Source of the DNA: Thermoleophilia bacterium
GTDB lineage: Bacteria; Actinomycetota; Thermoleophilia; Gaiellales; SKUG01
Length of the DNA stretch: 16,384 bases
Direction of reading: 5' to 3'
NCBI GenBank assembly: GCA_025964455.1
Contig: JAOPYU010000210.1
Span: forward strand, 1-16,384
The translations under genes and the position numbers were made by a program. The notes under the pieces were generated by a model. The model ran no database searches. It was not told where the DNA came from and worked only from the letters and a program-made list of their open reading frames with translations. Shown here one piece after another: positions 1 through 5,678 of the stretch. Position 1 is the stretch's first letter, and the number at the start of each line of letters is the position of its first letter.

Positions 1-1
1 G

Positions 2-559
2 CCTGACGTCGCCGATCTCGCGACGCTGCTCTTCGACCGCGCACTGCTGCGCGGGGAGTTCACCCTCCGCTCCGGCGCCACGAGCGATCGCTACTTCGAC
101 AAGTACCGCGTCACGTGCGATCCGGAGCTGCTCGAACGCGTCGCCGCGGAGCTCGCGAGCGCGGTCGATGCGATGTCACCGGCCCCCTCCCGCATCGTTG
201 CACCCGAGCTCGGCGCGGTCCCGATCGCGGCCGCCCTCGCCATCGAGACCGGGATTCCCTTCGCGATCGTTCGCGGCGCGGCCAAGGACTACGGGACTGC
301 GAACCGGATCGAAGGTCCGATCGAGCCCGGCGAGACCGCGGTGCTCGTCGAGGACGTGGTGACGAGCGGCGGCGCGGCGCTCGAGGCGCTCGCCAGCGCG
401 CGGGCGGCCGGTATCGTCGTGACCGAGGCACTCTGCATCCTGGACCGGGACGGGGGCGGTCGCGAGGCGCTCGCCGCTGCCGGCGTGCAGCTGCGCGCGC
501 TGCTCACCTCCGACGACCTCGATGCTGCGATGGCTGCTGGACGCGGACGAGAGGCGTGA
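2..559 (+). CDS. pyrE: Orotate phosphoribosyltransferase, 5'-truncated by the window edge
   Basis: Transfers ribose-5-phosphate from PRPP to orotate to give OMP, the fifth step of pyrimidine synthesis, in the cytoplasm. The reading frame is open from base 2 to the TGA at 557-559, giving 185 visible residues. The family normally has about 180-210, so only a few N-terminal residues should be missing. Visible signatures are the N-terminal orotate/PRPP region (RSGATSDRYFDKYRVTCDPEL, nt about 71-133), the APELGAVPIAAALA segment and the type I PRPP loop VLVEDVVTSGGAAL (nt about 341-382), with the acidic pair ED and the TSGG turn. The gene is followed by pyrF after a single base, which fits a pyr operon. 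Confidence is high from the PRPP motif plus the neighbour. Confidence 0.95.
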   Translation, partial: PDVADLATLLFDRALLRGEFTLRSGATSDRYFDKYRVTCDPELLERVAAELASAVDAMSPAPSRIVAPELGAVPIAAALAIETGIPFAIVRGAAKDYGTANRIEGPIEPGETAVLVEDVVTSGGAALEALASARAAGIVVTEALCILDRDGGGREALAAAGVQLRALLTSDDLDAAMAAGRGREA

Positions 560-560
560 C

Positions 561-1529
561 GTGAACACCTGGATCGATGGCATGGACGCGGCGATCGAGA
601 CGCCGGACCGCACGCGCCGGGCGAGCTTCGTCCAGCGCCTCGCGCGACGGGCCGGCGACGCGCCGCTGGCGGCGTGCGTCGGCATCGATCCGTCATCCGA
701 CGCGCTCGCGCTGCTCGAGGGCATCGGGCCGTTTGCGAAGACGCGGGACGGCCGGATCGGTCGGGCCGGCGCCATCGAGCGCTTCGCGGGCCTGGTCATC
801 GAATCGGCGCGCGACCACGCGGTCGCGGTGAAGCCCCAGGTCGCGTGGTTCGAGGCAGCCGGTGCGCCCGGAATGCGCGCGCTCGAGCGCACCGTCGAAT
901 TCGCACGCACTGCGGGCCTGCTCGTCGTGCTCGACGCCAAGCGGGGCGACGTGCCCCACTCCGCCGCGGCTTATGCCGACGCGTGGATCGGCGATCTGGC
1001 GAGTGCCGGACACGGGGTCGACGCACTCACGGTGAACGCGACCGTCGGCCGCGATTCGGTCGACGCCATGGCCCGCATCGCCGCGGACCGCAGCTGCGCG
1101 CTGTATGCCCTGCTGCACACCTCCAACCCCGGGGCGGCGACGCTCCAGGGCGCGCCCCTCGAGGGCGGCGAACCCTGGTGGCAGCTGCTCGCACGCGAGC
1201 TGGCGGGCTCCGACGCGGATGTCGGCGGTGGCATCGTCGGCGCGGTTGTCGGCGGCACACGGCCCGAGCTGCTCGCCGAGGCGCGCGGGTTGCTCCCCGC
1301 GGCGCCCCTGCTGGTGCCCGGCATCGGCGCGCAGGGTGGCACGATCGAGGGCCTCGCCCAGCTGGTCGCGCGCTCGGCGGGCGCCCCGACCACGCTCGTG
1401 GTGGCGGCCCGATCGCTCCTGCCGACCGAGCCCTGCAGCACACCGGCGTTCCGACATGCGGTGGATTCCGCTGCATCGCGCCTGGCGGCCGACCTCGCGC
1501 GCGTAGGCGCGCACGAGCCAGTGCTCTAG
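561..1529 (+). CDS. pyrF: Orotidine 5'-phosphate decarboxylase, long (class 2) type
   Basis: Decarboxylates OMP to UMP, the last step of de novo UMP synthesis. The catalytic Asp-Lys-x-x-Asp array is present as LDAKRGDVPHSAAAYADAW, with Lys127 and Asp125/Asp130 counted from the GTG start. The substrate segments ACVGIDPSSDAL near the N-terminus, KPQVAWFE, and LLVPGIGAQGG near the phosphate-binding end are also present. At 322 residues it matches the longer mycobacterial/myxobacterial-type PyrF rather than the roughly 240-residue E. coli type. I chose GTG 561 because GAGAGG (549-554) lies 6 nt before it. An in-frame ATG at 522 inside pyrE has no ribosome-binding site, and an ATG at 582 is a later alternative. 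The gene lies 1 nt after the pyrE stop, so the two are very likely co-transcribed and translationally coupled. Confidence 0.95.
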   Translation: MNTWIDGMDAAIETPDRTRRASFVQRLARRAGDAPLAACVGIDPSSDALALLEGIGPFAKTRDGRIGRAGAIERFAGLVIESARDHAVAVKPQVAWFEAAGAPGMRALERTVEFARTAGLLVVLDAKRGDVPHSAAAYADAWIGDLASAGHGVDALTVNATVGRDSVDAMARIAADRSCALYALLHTSNPGAATLQGAPLEGGEPWWQLLARELAGSDADVGGGIVGAVVGGTRPELLAEARGLLPAAPLLVPGIGAQGGTIEGLAQLVARSAGAPTTLVVAARSLLPTEPCSTPAFRHAVDSAASRLAADLARVGAHEPVL

Positions 1530-1532
1530 TAT
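1527..1532 (+). promoter_or_regulatory. Candidate -10 element (TAGTAT) for a leaderless LysM-gene transcript
   Basis: TAGTAT fits the actinobacterial TANNNT -10 consensus and overlaps the TAG stop of pyrF. Exactly 6 nt separate it from the ATG at 1539, so transcription would begin at or next to the A of the start codon. No Shine-Dalgarno sequence lies between. No convincing -35 is seen about 17 nt upstream. If real, the LysM/carboxypeptidase/kinase genes can be transcribed independently of pyrEF. Confidence 0.4.
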
Positions 1533-1538
1533 TCGCCC

Positions 1539-2111
1539 ATGGCGACGCCCCCTGACGACCGATCGCGCTCGTATGCAGCGCCCACGCGACGACGACGACG
1601 CTTCACGGCGTGGACGATCCTCGCCCCGGCGGCCGCGATCATCCTCTGGGTCTCGTTCTTCTCCGCGCTCGGCAAGTCGTGCGTGTTCAAGGAGTGCGCG
1701 GACGCCAAGGACAACGGGAGCGAGACCGCCGAAGGTGGCGACGCGCGCAACAAGCTGCCGCGCGGCGCCCGAGCCAAGGTCAAGTCGGGCGACAGCCTCG
1801 GGGCGCTCGCAAAGCGCTTCGAGCTGACCGAGGACGAGCTCAAGGCGTGCAACCCGCTCGTGGATCCGCAGTCGCTCCAGCCGGGGCAGTACCTGATCGT
1901 GTCCGCGGTCGACTGCGAGGACGCGGACAAGGCCGAGGCCGGAGCCAATCCGGATCCGCTCGCCGGCGATCTCACCGACACCGCGCCCGACCCGACGGAG
2001 AACGGCACCGCGGCGGCCGACCCGACGGCGAACGACGGGAAGAAGACCGCGACGCCCGCCGCCGGCGCGAAGACGACCGAGACGAGCGCCGACCAGGGTG
2101 ACGAGGGCTGA
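1539..2111 (+). CDS. Membrane-anchored LysM-domain protein
   Basis: This 190-residue protein is predicted to sit in the cytoplasmic membrane and bind peptidoglycan. A basic N-terminus (RRRRR, residues 17-21) precedes one hydrophobic segment (about 24-42, WTILAPAAAIILWVSFFSA), giving a type II signal-anchor topology. A LysM module spans about residues 79-122: it begins KVKSGDSLGALAKRFEL, continues with the helix and loop TEDELKACNP, and ends LQPGQYLIV. The tail after 130 is a low-complexity Asp/Thr/Ala/Pro linker and is probably disordered. Cysteines 48, 53, 104 and 126 lie outside the membrane and could form disulfides. No enzymatic domain is visible, so it is likely a wall-binding adaptor. 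It lies 9 nt after pyrF and 5 nt before the D,D-carboxypeptidase, which supports a cell-wall role. Confidence 0.85.
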   Translation: MATPPDDRSRSYAAPTRRRRRFTAWTILAPAAAIILWVSFFSALGKSCVFKECADAKDNGSETAEGGDARNKLPRGARAKVKSGDSLGALAKRFELTEDELKACNPLVDPQSLQPGQYLIVSAVDCEDADKAEAGANPDPLAGDLTDTAPDPTENGTAAADPTANDGKKTATPAAGAKTTETSADQGDEG

Positions 2112-2116
2112 GCGCC

Positions 2117-3436
2117 GTGCGCCGCAGGGGGATCGGCGCACGAGTTGCCGCCGCCGCACTCGCGGTGTTCGCGTGCGCTGGCGTCGCGACCGCCCTGGTG
2201 GATGCCGCGCCCGTTGAGCGGTCCGCGCAGATCGCCCGCCAGCTCGAGGGTTCGGGCGACGAGGCGATCACCGACGTGTCCCCGCCGCCGAGCGTGACCG
2301 CGAAGGGCTGGCTGGTGTTCGACGTGGGCGCGAACGAGGCGATCGCAGGCGACGAAGCCGGCACCGCGCGCCCCATCGCCAGCCTCGCCAAGCTCATGAC
2401 CGCGGTCGTGGTGCTCGACCGGATCGACCTCGATGACACGGTCACCATCCCGCGGGCGGTCGACACCCTGCCTGCCGATGCGGCGCGCATGGACGCCCGC
2501 CCGGGCGAACGCTGGCCGGCGCGCGACCTGGTCCGCGCGATGCTCGTGTACAGCGCGAACGACGCGGCGCTCGCCCTCGCCCTGCACGTCACCGACGGCG
2601 ACCTGCCCGCCTTCGTGCGGCTCATGAACGACGAGGCCGCCGAGCTCGGCATGTCCGACAGCGAGTTCGCCTCGCCGACCGGGCTCGACCTCGCCGGGGC
2701 GCCGAGCACCTCGACGCCGATCGACCTGGTGACGCTCGCGCAGGCCGTGCTCGAGCAGGAGGTCGCGCGCGCGGCGATGCAGGAGCGCTCGATCACGCTC
2801 GACCGGCCCGGTGGCGGCGCGCCGGTCAAGCTCGCCAACCGCAATCCGCTGCTCGGCACCTACCCGGGCGTCGATGGCATCAAGACGGGTTTCACCGACG
2901 CCGCCGGGTACATGCTCGCCGTGCACCACACCGACGCCGAGACCGAGGGTGAGCTGATCGTCGTGACCTTCGCATCCGCGAGCGAGCAGGCGCGCATCGC
3001 CGACTCGCGTGCGCTGCTGGGCTGGGCGCGGTCGCTGCGCACCGAGGTGTCAGTCGTCGAGGGCGGCGCCGCCCTCGGCACGATCCCGGTGCAGCGCAGC
3101 TCCGAGCAGTTGCCGATCTTCGCCTGCGACGACCTGGTGGTCACCGCCCGCGTCGGCCAGCAACTCGTGCAGGAGGTCGTCGTGCCGCGATCGGTGGCAC
3201 CGCCGGTCACCGAGGGTGACGAGGTCGGCGAGCTGCGCGTGCGAGTCGGCACCACTCAGCGTGACGGCGACGCCCCGCTCCCCTCGACCGTCCCCGTGTG
3301 CAGCGGCAGGTCAGTCGCACGCCGCGCCCGCTGGGAGCGCGCCGCCGACTACGCGAGCGACTGGCGCGGTGCATGGAATTCGGGAATCGACGAGGTCGAG
3401 GACGCATGGTCCTCCCTCAGGAAGCAGTCCGCATGA
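2117..3436 (+). CDS. D-alanyl-D-alanine carboxypeptidase (PBP5/DacA family)
   Basis: A low-molecular-weight penicillin-binding protein that removes the terminal D-Ala from peptidoglycan pentapeptides outside the membrane. All three serine-acyl-enzyme motifs are present: S89-L-A-K92 (SLAKLMTA), S146-A-N148 (YSANDAA) and K256-T-G258 (GIKTGFT). An N-terminal signal sequence or anchor (about residues 8-30, AAAALAVFACAGVATALV) precedes the catalytic domain. A beta-rich PBP5_C-like domain follows (about 310-385). A basic/aromatic tail (about 400-439) may be an amphipathic membrane anchor, as in PBP5. The GTG start at 2117 has GAGGG about 9 nt upstream and lies 5 nt after the LysM stop. The stop overlaps the next gene as ATGA. 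Length (439 aa) is normal for the family. The symbol is left blank because dacA, dacB and dacF cannot be told apart here. Confidence 0.93.
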   Translation: MRRRGIGARVAAAALAVFACAGVATALVDAAPVERSAQIARQLEGSGDEAITDVSPPPSVTAKGWLVFDVGANEAIAGDEAGTARPIASLAKLMTAVVVLDRIDLDDTVTIPRAVDTLPADAARMDARPGERWPARDLVRAMLVYSANDAALALALHVTDGDLPAFVRLMNDEAAELGMSDSEFASPTGLDLAGAPSTSTPIDLVTLAQAVLEQEVARAAMQERSITLDRPGGGAPVKLANRNPLLGTYPGVDGIKTGFTDAAGYMLAVHHTDAETEGELIVVTFASASEQARIADSRALLGWARSLRTEVSVVEGGAALGTIPVQRSSEQLPIFACDDLVVTARVGQQLVQEVVVPRSVAPPVTEGDEVGELRVRVGTTQRDGDAPLPSTVPVCSGRSVARRARWERAADYASDWRGAWNSGIDEVEDAWSSLRKQSA

Positions 3437-4404
3437 TCACCACCGTCACACTCAACACCGCGATGGATCGCTCGCTCGTGGTGCCCAATTTCCTGGTCGG
3501 GCGCCGGCACCGGGCCTCCAGCGGCGTCACGCTGCCGGGTGGCAAGGGCGTGACGATCGCCCGTGCGCTGCGCCGGCTCGGCTCGCCCGTGATCGCGACG
3601 GGCATGGCGGGGGGCCTGACCGGCGAGAACATCGTCGCGCGCCTCACCGACGAGGGGATCCTCAACGACTTCGTCCGCATCGCCGAGCCGAGCCGAACCT
3701 CCACCGCGGTCATCGATCCGGTGAACGGCGTGCACACCGAGATCAACGAGTACGGTCCGCGCGTCGCGACCCGCGAAGTGGACCTGCTGCTCGAGAAGCT
3801 GCGCTACCTCTCGCGCGCGAGCAAGTGCCTGGTCCTCGCCGGCTCGCTCCCGCGCGACGTGGAGCCCGACGTGTACCAGCGCATCCTGCGCGGCCTGCAG
3901 CCGCAGCGCCTGTTCACCGTCGTCACCCAGCCCGACGACACCGAGACGCTGCGACTGGCGCTCCAGGCCGAGCCGAGCCTGACCGTCGTCGACCAGCGCG
4001 AGGCCGAGGACTTCGCCGGCAACGAGTTCACGAGCGACGAGGATTTCGTCGTCGCCATGGAGTCGATGGCACGCATCGGCGGCCAGAGCATCGTGGTCCT
4101 GCACTCGGGCGGCTGCGTCGGCCGCATCAAGCAGGGCAAGACGACCACCTGGCACAGCGCGGAGTTCGATCCAGTCGAGGCCGTTTCCCAGCTCGGCTTC
4201 GCCGACTGCTTCGTCGCAGGCGCCCTGCACGCCACCTTCGACGACCGTCCGCTCGAGGAGCGCTACACCCTCGCGATCGGCACGGGCCTCGCCAACAACC
4301 GCGCCCTCGGCGCCGGCGTCTTCGAGAAGGGCGACGCGACCCGCCTGCAGAAGGAAGTCCGCCTGCGCCTGCTCGAACCCGTCCCCGCCGACATCGTCGA
4401 ATAG
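3433..4404 (+). CDS. PfkB-family sugar kinase, 1-phosphofructokinase-like, with atypical active-site motifs
   Basis: A ribokinase/PfkB-fold protein of 323 residues, closest in layout to 1-phosphofructokinase and tagatose-6-phosphate kinase. Family features are the start ITTVTLNTAMDRS, the first PfkB signature LPGGKGVTIARALRRLG (34-50), the sugar-phosphate-binding HTEINEYGP (101-109) and LAGSLPRDVEPDVY (135-148). Three motifs depart from consensus. GGKGxN has Thr41 instead of Asn. The PNxxE magnesium motif is replaced by DQREAE (187-192). The GAGD anion hole and catalytic base is GFAD (255-258), which keeps Asp258 but not the second Gly. It may be active with another substrate, slow, or regulatory. 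The ATG at 3433 overlaps the previous TGA by 4 nt, so translation is probably coupled. A longer in-frame reading frame upstream lies inside the carboxypeptidase gene and was not used. Confidence 0.85.
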   Translation: MITTVTLNTAMDRSLVVPNFLVGRRHRASSGVTLPGGKGVTIARALRRLGSPVIATGMAGGLTGENIVARLTDEGILNDFVRIAEPSRTSTAVIDPVNGVHTEINEYGPRVATREVDLLLEKLRYLSRASKCLVLAGSLPRDVEPDVYQRILRGLQPQRLFTVVTQPDDTETLRLALQAEPSLTVVDQREAEDFAGNEFTSDEDFVVAMESMARIGGQSIVVLHSGGCVGRIKQGKTTTWHSAEFDPVEAVSQLGFADCFVAGALHATFDDRPLEERYTLAIGTGLANNRALGAGVFEKGDATRLQKEVRLRLLEPVPADIVE

Positions 4405-4447
4405 CCCGTCAGCCCGCGCATTTCGACGACTTTGTACAGCCATAGGG

Positions 4448-4467
4448 TGACTAACTCGAGTTAATCA
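4448..4467. repeat. 20-bp near-perfect palindrome in a convergent intergenic region
   Basis: TGACTAACTCGAGTTAATCA is self-complementary apart from one mismatched pair. Its inner 12 bp, TAACTCGAGTTA, form a perfect palindrome. It is strikingly AT-rich for this genome and sits between the kinase stop (4404) and the end of the convergent lipoprotein gene (4493). It could be a dyad binding site for a dimeric protein or a bidirectional transcription terminator, but it has no loop and no U-tract of the usual kind. Confidence 0.55.
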
Positions 4468-4491
4468 ACCGGGGGCGGCATCAACCGGGGG
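4464..4491. repeat. Two direct 12-bp repeats (ATCAACCGGGGG)
   Basis: The 12-mer ATCAACCGGGGG occurs at 4464-4475 and again at 4480-4491, a 16-nt period. The second copy ends next to the stop codon of the minus-strand lipoprotein gene. The first overlaps the right end of the 20-bp palindrome. Function is unknown. It may reflect a small local duplication at the 3' junction. Confidence 0.6.
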
Positions 4492-4492
4492 G

Positions 4493-5041
4493 TCAGCCGA
4501 CGGGGCCCGAGGCGTTCTCGAGCGGGGAGCATGCGCCGGAGTCGACGACCTCGTAGCCGGCATCGACGAGCTGGCACACGGCCGCCTCGAAGGACTGTGA
4601 TGCCGCGCTGGCCGAGGCCTGGCGCGCGAGCTTCTTGGTCATCGCCTTGTTCGGCGCGGCCGCCACGATGCGCTGGTTCCACACGTTGAGCCCGTCGACC
4701 GCCTTCACGAGGGCGGTGTGCCCCTCGACGGCTTCCTTCGGCGGGCTCAGCTGCTTGAGCTGCGCGCCACCCTGCTGCCAGGCGATGGCCGAAGCCTTGA
4801 GCAGTCGGCCGTTGCCCGCATCGACCGCCTTGGCGAACTCGGGTCCCTGCGTCGCGCTGCCGAGCTGGTCGAGCGCGCGCTGCACGCCCTCCACGTAATC
4901 CTGCCGCTGCTGTTCGGAGGAGACGCCGCCGTCGACGCCGGCCGGCCCGATCGCACCGGGGTCCGACTCGCCGCAGCCCGCGAGCAACGCGGCTGCGACC
5001 AGCAACGCGGCTGCCGTGGTGACCTTGCGCATGACGTTCAT
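4493..5041 (-). CDS. Small lipoprotein of unknown function (downstream copy of a tandem pair)
   Basis: A 182-residue secreted lipoprotein. The signal peptide MRKVTTAAALLVAAALLAGC has a canonical lipobox with Cys23 as the expected lipid-modified residue. The mature part is mainly helical and soluble, with a central segment LSPPKEAVEGHTALVKAVDG (98-117) that resembles the upstream neighbour's DPPPRAAQAAHERMVAGLEG. Cys156 and Cys171 could pair. The ATG at 5041 is supported by GGGAGGGG ending about 7 nt upstream, and it overlaps the stop of the preceding gene as ATGA, so the pair is co-translated. No enzymatic motif is recognised. The PP...H pattern is reminiscent of short helical lipoproteins I recall from Solirubrobacterales and Gaiella (from memory, unverified). 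Confidence 0.85.
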   Translation of the reverse strand: MNVMRKVTTAAALLVAAALLAGCGESDPGAIGPAGVDGGVSSEQQRQDYVEGVQRALDQLGSATQGPEFAKAVDAGNGRLLKASAIAWQQGGAQLKQLSPPKEAVEGHTALVKAVDGLNVWNQRIVAAAPNKAMTKKLARQASASAASQSFEAAVCQLVDAGYEVVDSGACSPLENASGPVG

Positions 5042-5601
5042 AGCTCATCCCCTCCCGTGGGGTCCTCGCCGCTCGGGCCCGTGCCCGAGTCGCCTCCCTC
5101 GCCGCCGGTGCCCGGCAGCGTGAAGCCCTTCTCCCGATATATCGTGTTCGCCTCGTCGAAATCGTTGCGGATGTCGTCATAGACACTTGGTTCGATTGCC
5201 CGACGACAGGCCCGCGCCTCGTCCCGCGCAGCCGATTCGAGCGACGCACAGCGCCCCAGCTGCAGCACGAGCGCGGACATCCCTTCGAGCCCCGCGACCA
5301 TGCGCTCATGGGCTGCCTGCGCCGCCCGCGGCGGCGGATCCGCATCCAGCTCGTCCACCGCGGCATCGAGCTTCGCCGCCGCCTCGCGCAGCTGGGGTTC
5401 CGTGTGGATCCGTTCCGAGTCCAGCCCCTCCGTGACCTCGTCACGGACCTTGGCCGCCATCGCGAGCCGTTCGTCGTACTGCTCGCGCGACTGGCGCGCC
5501 GTGCAGCCGCTGCCCACGACCACGAGCAGGCCCAGCGCCGTGATGATCCACAGCTTCGCGACGATCCGACGCCGCGTCGTCGGTTGTCCCCCGTACGTCA
5601 C
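5038..5601 (-). CDS. Small lipoprotein of unknown function (upstream copy of a tandem pair)
   Basis: A 187-residue predicted lipoprotein. Basic residues (RRRIVAK) precede the hydrophobic stretch LWIITALGLLVVVGSGC, a lipobox with Cys33. The mature chain is helical (about 38-160), with Cys118 and Cys132 as a possible disulfide and a helix carrying ADPPPRAAQAAHERMVAGLE (87-106). A Gly/Asp/Ser/Pro-rich tail follows from about 163. The start is GTG 5601, the only sensible start before the signal peptide. There is no Shine-Dalgarno, but a -10-like TAACGC lies 6 nt before it. The stop overlaps the start of the second lipoprotein. The gene lies 77 nt after the helicase stop on the same strand, so it may have its own promoter. 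Confidence 0.8.
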   Translation of the reverse strand: MTYGGQPTTRRRIVAKLWIITALGLLVVVGSGCTARQSREQYDERLAMAAKVRDEVTEGLDSERIHTEPQLREAAAKLDAAVDELDADPPPRAAQAAHERMVAGLEGMSALVLQLGRCASLESAARDEARACRRAIEPSVYDDIRNDFDEANTIYREKGFTLPGTGGEGGDSGTGPSGEDPTGGDEL

Positions 5602-5607
5602 GAGGGT

Positions 5608-5629
5608 GCGTTACCCGCTCGGGGCGGGT
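5608..5629 (-). promoter_or_regulatory. Candidate leaderless promoter with adjacent inverted repeat upstream of the lipoprotein pair
   Basis: On the minus strand TAACGC (5613-5608) is followed by 6 nt and then GTG 5601. Its last base departs from TANNNT. Immediately upstream is the inverted repeat ACCCGC-tcggg-GCGGGT (5613-5629), with a perfect 6-bp stem and 5-nt spacer. It could be an operator lying just upstream of the -10, or a weak terminator after the helicase gene. Confidence 0.3.
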
Positions 5630-5678
5630 CGTTCACGCCGGCGACCGAAGTGGTCGTCCCACGGCGGGCGAGCCACCG

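Noticed and set aside
693..2159. A 488-codon minus-strand open frame opposite pyrF and the LysM gene.
   Set aside because: The composition is Arg/Gly-rich and low in information, while the plus strand has recognised PyrF and LysM proteins.
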